Made by a program: the position numbers and the translations under genes. Under the pieces are notes generated by a model that did no database searches, was not told the DNA's origin, and was given only the letters and a program-made list of their open reading frames with translations. 64,000 nt of DNA from Photobacterium malacitanum (lineage in GTDB: Bacteria; Pseudomonadota; Gammaproteobacteria; Enterobacterales; Vibrionaceae), in assembly GCF_900185615.1 (NCBI RefSeq), contig NZ_FYAK01000004.1, positions 124,001 through 188,000 on the forward strand, written 5' to 3'. Shown here in pieces: positions 49,572-59,565 of the stretch. Each line of letters opens with the position of its first letter. Position 1 is the stretch's first letter.

Positions 49572-51947
49572 CTATCGGCGTAAAGCATTGAGTTTACTTT
49601 GCACTACACCAAACACCGTATTCGATGGATAAAAACCCTGCTCAGCCTCCACACCTACTGCATTACCCGTAAATATTTCAATTGCTTGTGAAACATGACT
49701 TATCGCCCAAATGGTAAATTCGCCCTTTTCAACAGCCTCTACAATATCTTTACGTAACATTAAATTATGTATGTTAGATTCAGGAATAATGACCCCTTGC
49801 CCTGATGTACGTCCTTTAATACCGCAGACATCAAAAAAACCTTCTATTTTCTGATTAACACCACCAATTGGCTGCGCTTCACCAAACTGATTCATTGAAC
49901 CTGTGATCGCAATATCTTGCCGTAATGGTAAACCAGAAAATGCGGAAATAATCGCACACACTTCCGCCATTGACGCACTATCACCGTCAACCCCACCGTA
50001 TGATTGCTCAAAAGTAAGGTGGGTTGTTAACGGAATTTTGGCGGTTTTGCCAAACACAGAAGCCAGATATGCAGAAAGGATCATTACCCCTTTGGAGTGA
50101 ATATTACCACCTAACTCAGCACTGCGCTCAATATCAAACACTTCACCATTACCATAAGCTGTTGTAGCGGTGATTCTACTTGGCGCGCCAAATTGATAAT
50201 CTGAGGTTGCGATCACCGACAATGCATTCACTTGTCCAACAGCTTGTGAATCAACATCGAGCAGTGTGGTGCCAGTGACGAAACTTTGCATGACATGATC
50301 TTTTAAACGACTAACTCTAAGCTCTTGATTTAACATTGCTTGTTCAACATGACTGCTGCGGATCATCGTCGCATTAGAAGCACGCGCTACATAGTTAGTT
50401 TCACGTAATAAATTAGCAATATCTGCCGAATGTAGTGATAACTTATTTTGATCATCAGCTTGGCGAGAGCTGTATTCAATAATACGAGCAATGGCTTTAC
50501 GATCACAATGCAACATATCGTTATCATGCACAATACTGGCAATAAAACGAGCATAATGCTCTTCTGAGGTATCATTACGCGGCATATCATCTTCAAAATC
50601 AGCCGTTACACGAAACAGTTCTTTAAACTCTGGATCGTAGTGCTGTAATAACTGATAAGTTTGATAATCACCAAACAGAATGATTTTTACATTTAAGGGA
50701 ATCGCTTCTGGCTCTAATGAAATCGTACCTGAAAGCGTGACCTCTCGCTCAAGAGAGCTTAAATTCAGCTTTTGTGCTCGCAATGCACGTTTGAGTCCAT
50801 CCCAAACATAGGGACGCTCAAGCACTTTTACTGCATCCATCATCAACACACCACCGTTAGCACGATGAAGGCTACCTGCACGAATTAAAGAAAAGTCAGT
50901 AAACACGGTGCCTTTATAGGTTGCGTTTTCTATATAACCAAAAATCGAATGGTAACTTGGGCTTTCTTCAACTTCGATAGGAAATTTGCATTGTTCACTT
51001 TGATGAACTAACACGTTAACTTGATAACGGCGCGGCATTTTTTTATCTAATGATGCATACGCAAGGGCCACTTGCTCTTCATTTTCCTCAAGGAAAATAT
51101 CAATATGCTCTAAAATATCTGCATACATATCAGCTAAATAGGCTTTTACATCCGCAACTTTTTTATATTTTAATTGCAGATCTTTAATGCAATGACCAAC
51201 AACCTCTTGAGCAATATTTTCGTCGAGTTTTTGTTGCTTGTCTGAATATTGTTGTTCCCATTCTGTGAGCTTACGTACAATGCCACGCAGTTCAACTTCC
51301 AGAGCATTAATGGTATTTTCAAAAGCAAGCTGATCATCTGCTGATAAAGCTGCGAAACTGGCTTCAGTGTGCGGCTCTTTACCATTCATTGCTACTAACT
51401 GATAATCACCTTGATTGGTGATTGAAACACTAATACCCCGTTCTTCGGCACTTTGTGTAAGAGACTTTAATGTGGCTTCTTGCTTTGATGCTAATTCCGC
51501 TTTTAATTTTTCAGCGCGCGAATAATAAAGCTCATTGTCAAACGCTAGTGGAAACGCTTTTACTAGTCGTTTCATGAGGTTTTCAATGTCTTTTTTAAAG
51601 CTACATCCTTCCCCTGCGGGTAGCTTTAATACTTTCGGACAGCGCGTATCACCAAAATTAGAGACGTAGCACCAATCATACAAGGTATGGCTATTACCAT
51701 TAGGCTCATGTCGATTTAAATAACGCATAACCATAGTGCGTTTACCTAAACCATTACGGCCAATGGCATAAATATTATAGCCTTTTTCTTTTATCGACAT
51801 CGCAAACTCAACCGCATGTTGAGCCCGTTCTTGTCCTACTATTTCATCTAATGGTGTAAGGTGTTTAGTTGACTTACACGCATCACTCAATCCGTTTAGG
51901 GCTGCAATACGGTACAGCTTGTCACTGGTTAGAGGCGCTAAAGGCAT
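49572..51947 (-). CDS. Lon-family ATP-dependent protease (LonB/YcbZ type)
   Basis: 791 residues. An AAA+ front ('IVGQERAQHAVEFAMSIKEK', Walker A-like 'GRNGLGKRT') is followed by a coiled-coil insertion (about 130-270), a second AAA part ('GGVLMMDAVKVL') and a Lon proteolytic domain. The catalytic Ser is in 'GVDGDSASMAE', the Lys in 'GGVNQKIEGF'. The P-loop has Arg where Ser/Thr is normal after GK. Such LonB-like proteins are common in Vibrionaceae, but their substrates are not known. AGGG precedes the ATG. Confidence 0.88.
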   Translation of the reverse strand: MPLAPLTSDKLYRIAALNGLSDACKSTKHLTPLDEIVGQERAQHAVEFAMSIKEKGYNIYAIGRNGLGKRTMVMRYLNRHEPNGNSHTLYDWCYVSNFGDTRCPKVLKLPAGEGCSFKKDIENLMKRLVKAFPLAFDNELYYSRAEKLKAELASKQEATLKSLTQSAEERGISVSITNQGDYQLVAMNGKEPHTEASFAALSADDQLAFENTINALEVELRGIVRKLTEWEQQYSDKQQKLDENIAQEVVGHCIKDLQLKYKKVADVKAYLADMYADILEHIDIFLEENEEQVALAYASLDKKMPRRYQVNVLVHQSEQCKFPIEVEESPSYHSIFGYIENATYKGTVFTDFSLIRAGSLHRANGGVLMMDAVKVLERPYVWDGLKRALRAQKLNLSSLEREVTLSGTISLEPEAIPLNVKIILFGDYQTYQLLQHYDPEFKELFRVTADFEDDMPRNDTSEEHYARFIASIVHDNDMLHCDRKAIARIIEYSSRQADDQNKLSLHSADIANLLRETNYVARASNATMIRSSHVEQAMLNQELRVSRLKDHVMQSFVTGTTLLDVDSQAVGQVNALSVIATSDYQFGAPSRITATTAYGNGEVFDIERSAELGGNIHSKGVMILSAYLASVFGKTAKIPLTTHLTFEQSYGGVDGDSASMAEVCAIISAFSGLPLRQDIAITGSMNQFGEAQPIGGVNQKIEGFFDVCGIKGRTSGQGVIIPESNIHNLMLRKDIVEAVEKGEFTIWAISHVSQAIEIFTGNAVGVEAEQGFYPSNTVFGVVQSKLNALRR

Positions 51948-52076
51948 AATCGATCCCTCTTGTTTATGACACTTATTCTAAGTTTACGCACAAATAACGG
52001 ATGATTAAGTGATAGAAACTATATTTAGTGCGAAAGATCTCACTATTACACTGATTTTGCATTAATTTTAACCAAA

Positions 52077-52126
52077 AAAAAGCCCAATCCAATATTTGTA
52101 TTACTACAAATACCACATTGAGCTTA
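52077..52126 (-). terminator. Terminator of the PTPS-like gene
   Basis: On the minus strand AAGCTCAA pairs with TTGGGCTT, with an inner TATTTGT/ACAAATA stem, followed by a T-run. Confidence 0.65.
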
Positions 52127-52167
52127 TTTTTTAGGCTTGATATCAACTACATGATCAAAATAGACAT

Positions 52168-53049
52168 TTAGCCTATACTTGCCATCGCACCTTTACCGAC
52201 ACCTTCGTACGCGAAAACATCAAGGCGATCTGTGGCTACTAATTGCGGTTTTAGCTGTTCTGCAATATAGCAAGCCAACAACTCAACCGTGGTATCAGTC
52301 GCTAATATTTCAGTCACTGACTTTGCGATCGCTAATTCAAATTCACCTTGCGGCGCGGTATAACGAAAACCATAGTGTGTTTCATCATTAATATTTGCCG
52401 CAGCGGCACTTAAATTTAACTCACTGACACTAATAACGTCTTCTTGTGAGCCTAAGTAAATATCTTGCCAACGTTGCGCCCATTGTTGCTCCAAATCAGC
52501 ATCACGTTGACCATTAACCACTAACTCAACCGGTGAACGGTGTCCATGAGCAATGCGCTGACAATTACCATCATGCTTTTTCAAACCGTGACTGTAATGA
52601 TAAAACGCCCCGTCAATATTTTCGTGACGTAAGGTAATTTCTAGGCCTTGTACATTACTTGGTAAATTGCCAAGCAACACTTGCTGTACATGCTCAGTTA
52701 CGGTCTCAATAGTGATAGCTTCAGCATCAACAAAACAAAATGCCTGTTCTGGACTATGTAAGTGAATCGCATGCTGCTCGCTAACTAAATCAACCGTCAT
52801 ATAATCCGCTTTAGTGGCTGCGGTTTGAATGGCTGTTGATGCAGTAGGAATCAATAGGCGGTGATCAACGTATTGATCAACGAGTTGTTTAATTTGTTTT
52901 TTTACGCGGCTGAAATCAAGCACCATGCTCATTTCATTCAACTCACCCGACATCACCACATCAAGAATCCAACTCTCACCCACCATTCCCCGTTGTGGGC
53001 ACAAGTAAGATGCGTCAATTACAGTGAGATCTCTAACGAATAGCTTCAA
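52168..53049 (-). CDS. Two-domain 6-pyruvoyl/6-carboxytetrahydropterin synthase-like protein
   Basis: 293 residues. The first PTPS-like half ('LFVRDLTVIDASYLCPQ', 'MSMVLDFSRVKKQIKQLVDQ', 'DHRLLIP') and a second half ('EITLRHENIDGAFYHYSHGL', 'HGHRSPVELVV') together form a duplicated T-fold. Such enzymes act on dihydroneopterin triphosphate in queuosine or pterin synthesis (QueD/PTPS family). The usual start is a TTG at 53049 (AAAGGA eight bases upstream); this gives MKLFVRDLTVID, as in Vibrio relatives, while the longer frame lacks a ribosome binding site. No queuosine genes are adjacent. Confidence 0.8.
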   Translation of the reverse strand: MKLFVRDLTVIDASYLCPQRGMVGESWILDVVMSGELNEMSMVLDFSRVKKQIKQLVDQYVDHRLLIPTASTAIQTAATKADYMTVDLVSEQHAIHLHSPEQAFCFVDAEAITIETVTEHVQQVLLGNLPSNVQGLEITLRHENIDGAFYHYSHGLKKHDGNCQRIAHGHRSPVELVVNGQRDADLEQQWAQRWQDIYLGSQEDVISVSELNLSAAAANINDETHYGFRYTAPQGEFELAIAKSVTEILATDTTVELLACYIAEQLKPQLVATDRLDVFAYEGVGKGAMASIG

Positions 53050-53219
53050 GGTGAAGTCCTTTATTGATAATGGTTGTCGTTTACTAGGGGGATGCATTAT
53101 ACGCGGCTCAACGGGTGAGTAAACCTTCTGTTTATCCACCCTTCAATAAAATGGCCCCAATCATTATTAAATCAAATTTAATCTTCATCGAAACCACACC
53201 AGCAAATAAAAAAAACGTA

Positions 53220-53894
53220 TTAAAAACGATAACTTAATGATGCATACCCAGTTGAAACACTTTTAATTTGCGAGATAATTTTATTTGATGACCAGGGTTT
53301 AGTGTCTTCACCTTGTGTTGCAGTATGACGCACTCCAACTTCAGCAGATATGTTATTTGAGATCCGCCATGCAACACCGGCCTGAATACCAAGCACTTCA
53401 CCAGACTGGCTATGTGACCCATACTGGTGGCCTTTACTGTCAGCGATCATATAACCCAAATGGGCACCAATGAATGGATTAATACTTTTATCAGCGCGGA
53501 AAATATAATCAGCATTTAATAAATGCAATATCACATCTGTTTCAATAGCTTTACTGCCATGTAAATTAGAATCAGCGGTCATTTTTTGCCAGCTATAATA
53601 AAGCCGTCCTGCGCCACCAGCCGTATAATAACCCACATTTGCACCAACAAAACCAGCACTATCAGGCGAAGATAAACTATCGTTGCTGCTATTAGTAGTA
53701 ATTGCAGTCATACTAATATTCGTTTTTCCTCCCGTAACACCTATAAAATAATGACCACTATCATCAAATTTAACTGATGGTGCTACCGTATTCGCATCAC
53801 TAACTGGCTGTAAAACAAAGGATTCAGATGCTTGTACTGAGGCTGATAACAATAGCGCAGTTATTGCACTCATAATGATGGTTTTATTGCTCAT
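53220..53894 (-). CDS. Outer-membrane beta-barrel protein
   Basis: 224 residues with a signal peptide (about 1-22, cleavage after 'VQA'), alternating polar and aromatic strands, and a terminal 'LSYRF' that fits the outer-membrane insertion signal ending in Phe. It looks like an eight-stranded OMP_b-brl-type barrel. No recognised substrate or enzyme motif is present. A distant AGGATC lies upstream. It faces a C69 dipeptidase gene divergently over a 284-base gap. Confidence 0.75.
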   Translation of the reverse strand: MSNKTIIMSAITALLLSASVQASESFVLQPVSDANTVAPSVKFDDSGHYFIGVTGGKTNISMTAITTNSSNDSLSSPDSAGFVGANVGYYTAGGAGRLYYSWQKMTADSNLHGSKAIETDVILHLLNADYIFRADKSINPFIGAHLGYMIADSKGHQYGSHSQSGEVLGIQAGVAWRISNNISAEVGVRHTATQGEDTKPWSSNKIISQIKSVSTGYASLSYRF

Positions 53895-54178
53895 AGGTGA
53901 CTTTGATCCTCACTGGCCTTATAAAATGATATTACATCACTGATATTTATAATAAATTCAAATATTTCATCATACATCAATAATTCATCAAGCCCGAGTA
54001 ATAACCGTTATCATCTCATGTTTGAGGTCAAATTATTTACGAGCATTTAACCACTCACAATACAATCGAATATAAAACTGCAAAATTATTATACCTTTAG
54101 AGAATATATAAAAGTGATATTGCTCACAAAAACAGCTTAACTTTCCCCGTATAACTATCATATTATTCACTTGATATT

Positions 54179-55669
54179 ATGAAGAACATGAAAAAAATCA
54201 CCTTTTTAGCCTCTGCTATAACAGCGGCATTTTCTGCAGTTGTGGCATTGCCTGCCAGTGCTTGTACTACTATCTTAGTTGGTAATCAGGCAACAACAGA
54301 TGGTTCTTACATTATTGCTCGTAATGAAGATTACCAAGCAACCAACGCTAAACATTTTGTGTTTCACCCCGCTGAAAAAATGCAAAAAAGTGATTTCCAC
54401 GGTAATGCAAATAATTTTACCTACCCAGCAGCTAAAGATGCATTGCAATATACGTCAATGTCAGATTTTGATACCAATAATAAAAGTATGGGCGAGGTCG
54501 GCTTTAACTCTGCTGGCGTTGGTATGTCTGCTACAGAAACTATCTATAATGGCGCCAAAGCACTTAAAGCCGATCCTTATGTCACCAAGACGGGCATTGG
54601 TGAAGATGCAATTGAAAACGTGATTTTACCGCGTATCCACTCTGCAAAAGAAGGCGTAGAGTTACTTGGTAAGATCATTGAAACTCAAGGTGCTGCAGAA
54701 GGATTCGGGGTTGCATTTGTTGATAATACCGGTATTTGGTATTTAGAAAGTGGTAGCGGTCACCAATGGATGGCAGAGAAAATTCCTGCGAATAAATACT
54801 TCGTTTCAGCAAACCAAGGACGTTTAACGACTTATTTACCTAATAACCCTAATTACATGGCATCACCAACATTAGTCAGTTTTGCTGAGCAACATGGTTT
54901 ATATAAAGCAGAACCTGGCAAACCATTTAACTTCCACGCTGCTTATTCACAAGATACACCTAACGACGTGACGTATAACTACCCACGCGTGTGGACGTTA
55001 CAGCATATGTATACTCAAGGCTTAACAACTAAGATCGACCAAGGCACAACGTTCCCTGTTTTTCTAAAACCGACTAGAAAACTCAGTGTTGCTGATGTTG
55101 AACAGGGTCTACGTAATCATTATCAAGGCACATCACACGACCCTTATGCAACCCAAAACCCGAAAGAAGCTTACCGCCCTATTTCGGTATTCCGCACCCA
55201 AGAATCACACGTATTGCAAGTGCGTCCTAATTTACCTACCGCCATTGGTGATGTCGCTTACATTTCATACGGTATGAGTGCGCTTGGGGTTTACATTCCT
55301 TATTACCAAGGTATGACTGAAGTGCCACATGCATTAACAATTGGTACAGATAAAGCTGATAGCGCATCTGCTAATTGGGCATTCCGTAAGCTGCAAACGT
55401 TAGCAATGACCAACTGGAAGGTATTCTCTCCTATCGTACAAACGGCTTATCATAAGTTTGAAGTACAAACAGCAGCTAAGCAACGTGAGCTTGAAAAACA
55501 TTACCTTAAAATTTACAAGCGTCAGCCTAAAAAAGCACAAGCCCTTATCAATGAATTTGAGAAGACAACTGTTGCAGATGCATTGGCATTGACCGATCAA
55601 TTAACCAATACTTTATTTACTAAAATGACATACACCACAGATATGACTTATCATTTTGAAGGTGCATAA
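54179..55669 (+). CDS. Secreted C69-family dipeptidase
   Basis: 496 residues. Ntn-hydrolase dipeptidase of peptidase family C69/U34 (PepD/PipD-like). The signal peptide (about 1-28, 'LPASA') ends just before Cys29 of 'CTTILVGNQATTDGS', so cleavage would expose the N-terminal nucleophile. 'IIARNEDY' and 'GVAFVDNTGIWYLESGSGHQ' are further family blocks. Export suggests a role in cutting dipeptides in the periplasm or outside. Two in-frame ATGs (54179 and 54188) are possible starts. A strong terminator follows. Confidence 0.9.
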   Translation: MKNMKKITFLASAITAAFSAVVALPASACTTILVGNQATTDGSYIIARNEDYQATNAKHFVFHPAEKMQKSDFHGNANNFTYPAAKDALQYTSMSDFDTNNKSMGEVGFNSAGVGMSATETIYNGAKALKADPYVTKTGIGEDAIENVILPRIHSAKEGVELLGKIIETQGAAEGFGVAFVDNTGIWYLESGSGHQWMAEKIPANKYFVSANQGRLTTYLPNNPNYMASPTLVSFAEQHGLYKAEPGKPFNFHAAYSQDTPNDVTYNYPRVWTLQHMYTQGLTTKIDQGTTFPVFLKPTRKLSVADVEQGLRNHYQGTSHDPYATQNPKEAYRPISVFRTQESHVLQVRPNLPTAIGDVAYISYGMSALGVYIPYYQGMTEVPHALTIGTDKADSASANWAFRKLQTLAMTNWKVFSPIVQTAYHKFEVQTAAKQRELEKHYLKIYKRQPKKAQALINEFEKTTVADALALTDQLTNTLFTKMTYTTDMTYHFEGA

Positions 55670-55698
55670 GCTTTATTAGATTAAGCATATAAAAGTAG

Positions 55699-55730
55699 AA
55701 CAAGAAGATCTGTTACGGTCTTCTTGTTTT
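55699..55730 (+). terminator. Terminator of C69 dipeptidase gene
   Basis: AACAAGAAGA (55699-55708) pairs with TCTTCTTGTT (55719-55728), ten-base loop, T-run after. Confidence 0.85.
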
Positions 55731-55933
55731 ATCGATACAACCACTCATCACAAAAACACTCAGACATTGCTCAAAAACCGCATAACAACAACTTGATCGC
55801 CGTTATTCTGAGCAAAAGTTCAATATTATTACTATCCGCGAAAATTAAATTCTTTACTTCCAACTAAACAGAACAATGATTCTAATGAAGTATTCTGTCG
55901 TACAGGTGTTTCATCGTACTATTACAGAATAAA

Positions 55934-56197
55934 TTAAACTTTGGTTATCATCCGTAAAGTATGTTTCACCCAATAAAATGCTAACGCAGCAGGAGCCAAT
56001 AAAATAATTATTGCAGCAACATAACTAATAACCGTAGGTAAACCCATCCCCCATGCGAATGCAAACGCAATTCCACTGATTGCGTCGGTAATCATTTTAA
56101 GCAATGAATATTGACTAATAAGTAATGGTAACCACGGCAAAATTAATATTCCAATACTAACACTGACAATATTTATTTTAGTACTTCGCTTAAACAT
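55934..56197 (-). CDS. Uncharacterised two-span membrane protein (87 aa)
   Basis: I do not recognise this gene. GAGGAG lies about eight bases before the ATG. Hydrophobic spans are near residues 9-28 and 56-76, with a possible amphipathic middle. The N-terminus (MFKRSTK) is basic, suggesting both ends in the cytoplasm. No homologue or function can be given. Confidence 0.65.
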   Translation of the reverse strand: MFKRSTKINIVSVSIGILILPWLPLLISQYSLLKMITDAISGIAFAFAWGMGLPTVISYVAAIIILLAPAALAFYWVKHTLRMITKV

Positions 56198-56473
56198 TTA
56201 TAGAACTCCTCATTGATACATCATTATTGTCAATGTGATAGGGCTATTAAGCAAACAAAATTATAAACAACATCTAAATACGTAAAAACTTGTCGTAATT
56301 AACAATACATTATTACTCGCAAGTAAAACTAATTTAACGTTTGCAGTCATTATCATTTACTTAAAATTAAATATAATAAGTCACATAACATCAACTTCTT
56401 TGATGTTATTTAACTGTCTTTACTGTGTATTCCTGATTGCTGAAATAGCAACCTTTCCTATTTGGAGGACACA

Positions 56474-56713
56474 ATGGATCAACAACGCGCAGAAAATCTT
56501 TATTACTATTTACGATCCCAAAACACACCACAAAAAGAAATGAATGTGGTGATCAAACAACTTATTGATAATTACAATATTAATTTATATCCACTCGATC
56601 GTCGTTACCGTTCTCGTATCGGTTATTCTCCTAATCGCTACGATATTAACAGTTATGGTACTGTCGGCTCACGCACAATGAATCAAACCCGTGGTATGCA
56701 GAAAACACATTAA
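56474..56713 (+). CDS. Uncharacterised 79-aa Tyr/Asn/Arg-rich protein
   Basis: I do not recognise this gene. GGAGG lies five bases before the ATG at 56474, a near-ideal ribosome binding site, so expression is likely; a TTG four codons upstream would overlap it. The protein has a helical first half ('MDQQRAENLYYYLRS') and a low-complexity tail rich in Tyr, Arg and Asn. No transmembrane segment. A weak hairpin (ACCCCAATA/TATTGGGGT at 56719-56749) follows. Confidence 0.65.
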   Translation: MDQQRAENLYYYLRSQNTPQKEMNVVIKQLIDNYNINLYPLDRRYRSRIGYSPNRYDINSYGTVGSRTMNQTRGMQKTH

Positions 56714-56805
56714 CAAAAACCCCAATAATCATAAACCGACTATTGGGGTAAATATTTGGGCGCTTATATTAATAACATTGCGGCTTAATACCGATGTTTA
56801 TTAAG

Positions 56806-57204
56806 TTAACCTTTAAGACGATCAACGATTAATGGCACTAAAGAAGTATAAGCATACCATCCAGCCGCAACAATTATAATCGTCCACACTATACGAGATA
56901 ACCATTGTGTCCGCTGCATATGACGCGAAGGATCAGGCTCTCCGCAGTGAGGGCAAAAGTGGGCACGGCGAGAAACGCTACCATCACAAGCTGGACAATC
57001 AGTTAAACGCTTAGAGCGTGGCTTTGTCATAGTTTCAGTCACTATCTTATCATTAACGGCATCAGAGCGAGATGCTGGTTGACTAAAATCAGGGGTATTC
57101 GCCGGTGGCGCTTTATGCCCTGAACGTTTTTCTGCGTGTAATGAAAACGATACTTCATGCTGAGCATTATCGTCATCAAGTGCAGAAAATTCAGTTGTTT
57201 TCAC
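56806..57204 (-). CDS. Zinc-ribbon, single-span membrane protein (132 aa)
   Basis: A disordered N-terminal third (many Ser, Pro, Asp) leads to a zinc ribbon 'CPACDGSVSRRAHFCPHCGE' near residues 70-89, with two CxxC pairs. A C-terminal transmembrane helix ('IVWTIIIVAAGWYAY') follows. This layout suggests a cytoplasmic zinc ribbon tethered to the inner membrane. Function is unknown. It is transcribed toward the 79-aa gene, convergent with it. Confidence 0.7.
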   Translation of the reverse strand: MKTTEFSALDDDNAQHEVSFSLHAEKRSGHKAPPANTPDFSQPASRSDAVNDKIVTETMTKPRSKRLTDCPACDGSVSRRAHFCPHCGEPDPSRHMQRTQWLSRIVWTIIIVAAGWYAYTSLVPLIVDRLKG

Positions 57205-57455
57205 TGTAATTCACCCTTTGATTAATTTCTATACACAGAATACGCAATATTAGAATAATAGTCTCAATTAATCTTGTTACGAGCACAATATTAACACTAA
57301 AATTACTGAGTCTATATCAACAAAAATAATTACGGCGGCTTTGTCAAACGTTAGCTATATGCAGCCATTTCACAATAAATATACTCAGCTGATATTTTTA
57401 ATGCTACACTTATATTGCGCCTAGTTTCATATAATTGGAAAAGGAGAACCATTGT

Positions 57456-57923
57456 ATGTCTAAAGTAATTATTGCTCTATTAACCACTGCAATACTTTCA
57501 ATTTCAACCGCTGTCACAGCGAAAACAATCGAAATAGCACACCCTTGGTCAAAAGCGGTTCCACCTACATCTAATGTTGCAGCAGCTTTTTTATCCATTA
57601 TTAATCATAGTAATGTTGACGATACGCTTATTGCAGCACGTTCACCGATTGCTGAAATCGTCGAATTACATACCCACACTAATAACAATGGATTGATGCA
57701 AATGCGTCAAGTTAAGGCAATTGATGTTGCAGCTGAACAACAGCAGCAATTAGTCCCTGGCGGGCTACATGTAATGTTATTTAATCTTACTGAAGTACCA
57801 TCGATTGATTCGCAGTTTCCACTCACCCTCACCTTCAAGCACGCCGGAGAAATAACAGTCAATGTAGCTGTTAAATCAGCCACATACAGCGGTAATAATA
57901 AATATATACCACATGATATGTAA
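57456..57923 (+). CDS. PCu(A)C-family periplasmic copper chaperone
   Basis: 155 residues. The signal peptide (about 1-22, 'AVTA') leads to the copper-binding domain with the family order His-x-His ('ELHTHTNN'), Met ('GLMQMRQV') and His-x-Met ('LVPGGLHVML'). PCu(A)C proteins deliver Cu(I) to cytochrome oxidase in the periplasm, usually with a Sco protein; no sco gene is adjacent. AAGGAG lies nine bases before the ATG at 57456. A hairpin follows the gene. Confidence 0.85.
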   Translation: MSKVIIALLTTAILSISTAVTAKTIEIAHPWSKAVPPTSNVAAAFLSIINHSNVDDTLIAARSPIAEIVELHTHTNNNGLMQMRQVKAIDVAAEQQQQLVPGGLHVMLFNLTEVPSIDSQFPLTLTFKHAGEITVNVAVKSATYSGNNKYIPHDM

Positions 57924-57938
57924 CGTTATAATGAATAA

Positions 57939-57971
57939 TTCCAGCGTACATTGTTTATGTACGCTGGAATA
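57939..57971. terminator. Convergent hairpin after the copper chaperone gene
   Basis: Perfect 13-bp stem ATTCCAGCGTACA/TGTACGCTGGAAT with a seven-base loop, between convergent genes; the T-run is weak. Confidence 0.65.
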
Positions 57972-57990
57972 GATAGCCATACACTAGCTA

Positions 57991-58197
57991 TCAATTGACG
58001 CCCATTAAGGTTTTATATTTCATGATGGCTTGTTGACAAAAGTCACGCTCATCATCATCGTCAATATTATTGGTCAATTCTGCAAACGCCTCATAACCAA
58101 CTTTACCGTTTTTCACTTTCCAGACAGTATAAGAAGCTTGTTTATCTAATTCGATACGCATTCTTTCACTGTCTGACAGTTGAGTTAAATTATACAT
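57991..58197 (-). CDS. Uncharacterised 68-aa acidic protein
   Basis: I do not recognise this gene. The protein is helical and acidic, with 'DSERMRIELDKQASYTVWKV' and an Asp run 'NNIDDDDERDF'. No transmembrane segment or Cys pair. The start is taken as the ATG at 58197; a TTG at 58212 gives five more residues. The ribosome binding site is weak either way. Confidence 0.55.
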   Translation of the reverse strand: MYNLTQLSDSERMRIELDKQASYTVWKVKNGKVGYEAFAELTNNIDDDDERDFCQQAIMKYKTLMGVN

Positions 58198-58212
58198 TGT
58201 CTTCTCAAGCAA

Positions 58213-58644
58213 CCTTTTTGTTAATTCTACCCAAGATCAAGCTCGATAAGAACCTATTTCCCCTCATTACTGATGATACTATTTCACTATTAAAACACTG
58301 ATCTGACGAACTCTAGGAATGTAATCCATTACATTTTTTAGTTGTGATTTTTTTTTATCTTTCATAGACAAACAGCAATATAAAATAAAAAACAATTAAA
58401 TATCAACACATTAATTATTAAAAAGATTCCAATTAACATAATTATGCATTTAATTAACTCGAAAAAAGAAAACGATACCCTTCACAATTTCAACAGATTT
58501 AGTAATCAATACCATTCATTAACTAAAACAGCCTGATTTTTGTGATCTAGATCTCAAGTGCTCAATATTTTATTCAATAAACTAGCACTATAAATTGAAG
58601 CATACTCTTTGCTTTTGAATAACTCATAACTCTAGGAGCACTTC
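58213..58644. other. deoD upstream region
   Basis: 432 AT-rich bases with the deoD promoter and a CRP-like box at 58541-58556. A TATAAA at about 58590 could be the -10 element. No additional ORF with a ribosome binding site was seen. Confidence 0.4.
58541..58556 (+). promoter_or_regulatory. CRP-like box upstream of deoD
   Basis: TGTGATCTAGATCTCA matches the CRP consensus TGTGA-N6-TCACA with one mismatch. It lies about 89 bases before the start codon. Nucleoside catabolism genes in enterics are under CRP and CytR; a CytR site was not assigned. Confidence 0.55.
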
Positions 58645-59355
58645 ATGGCTACTCCACACATCAATGCTGAAGTTGGCGATTTTGCAGAAACAATTTTAAT
58701 GCCGGGTGATCCACTACGCGCACAATTTATTGCAGAAACTTACCTAGAAAACGTAAAACGTGTTTGTGATGTTCGCAGCATGTACGGTTTCACTGGTACT
58801 TATAAAGGTAAACCAGTATCAGTAATGGGTCATGGTATGGGTATTCCATCTTGCTCTATCTATGTCCACGAACTAATTAAAGATTTTGGTGTTAAAAACA
58901 TCATTCGTATTGGTAGCTGTGGCGCTGTTCATGATGACGTTAAATTAATGGACGTTATCATTGCCATGGGCGCTTCAACTGACTCAAAAGTTAACCGCAT
59001 CCGTTTTGCTAATCATGATTTCGCGGCAATTGCTGACTACCACTTACTTGAAACAGCGGTCAATCAAGCACGCGCGCAAAATGTTGCTGTTCGTGTTGGT
59101 AACGTATTTTCAGCTGATCTATTCTACAGCCCAGAAGTTGGCCTGTTTGATAAGATGGAAAAATTAGGCATTCTAGGTGTGGACATGGAAGCTGCTGGTA
59201 TTTACGGCGTTGCAGCAGAACTTGGTGCTAAAGCACTAACGATTCTAACTGTATCTGATCACATTAAACGTGGCGAAAAGTTATCTGCAGAAGCACGTCA
59301 GCATTCATTCAATGAAATGATGAACGTAGCATTAGAAACTGCCATTAATCTATAA
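58645..59355 (+). CDS. deoD: Purine nucleoside phosphorylase DeoD
   Basis: Cytoplasmic enzyme that splits purine (deoxy)nucleosides with phosphate into base and (deoxy)ribose 1-phosphate. 236 residues, family length. '[20 protein letters not shown]' and 'GSCGAV' hold the phosphate site; '[12 protein letters not shown]' the ribose-binding Met-Glu; 'TVSDHI' the catalytic Asp. AGGAG lies six bases before the ATG. No other deo genes are adjacent, so this may be a stand-alone copy, as in Vibrionaceae. Confidence 0.96.
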   Translation: MATPHINAEVGDFAETILMPGDPLRAQFIAETYLENVKRVCDVRSMYGFTGTYKGKPVSVMGHGMGIPSCSIYVHELIKDFGVKNIIRIGSCGAVHDDVKLMDVIIAMGASTDSKVNRIRFANHDFAAIADYHLLETAVNQARAQNVAVRVGNVFSADLFYSPEVGLFDKMEKLGILGVDMEAAGIYGVAAELGAKALTILTVSDHIKRGEKLSAEARQHSFNEMMNVALETAINL

Positions 59356-59410
59356 CACCTTATCGTGGTACTACTGGCTGTAACGATAAGTCTGTTATAA
59401 AGATTATTAG

Positions 59411-59453
59411 AGTGAAAAATATATCTGTTGTGATGTATTTTTCACTTTTTTTA
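59411..59453 (+). terminator. Terminator of deoD
   Basis: 11-bp stem AGTGAAAAATA/TATTTTTCACT (59411-59421 and 59436-59446), 14-base loop, T-run after. Confidence 0.8.
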
Positions 59454-59565
59454 TACCTATTAATAGCGATGTTATTCAACAATTAAATAATTTCAATAAT
59501 AGTAAAGCAACATCATTACGCTTAGGTATAATCATAGCCACCTCAACGCAATTCGGTGACGATCG

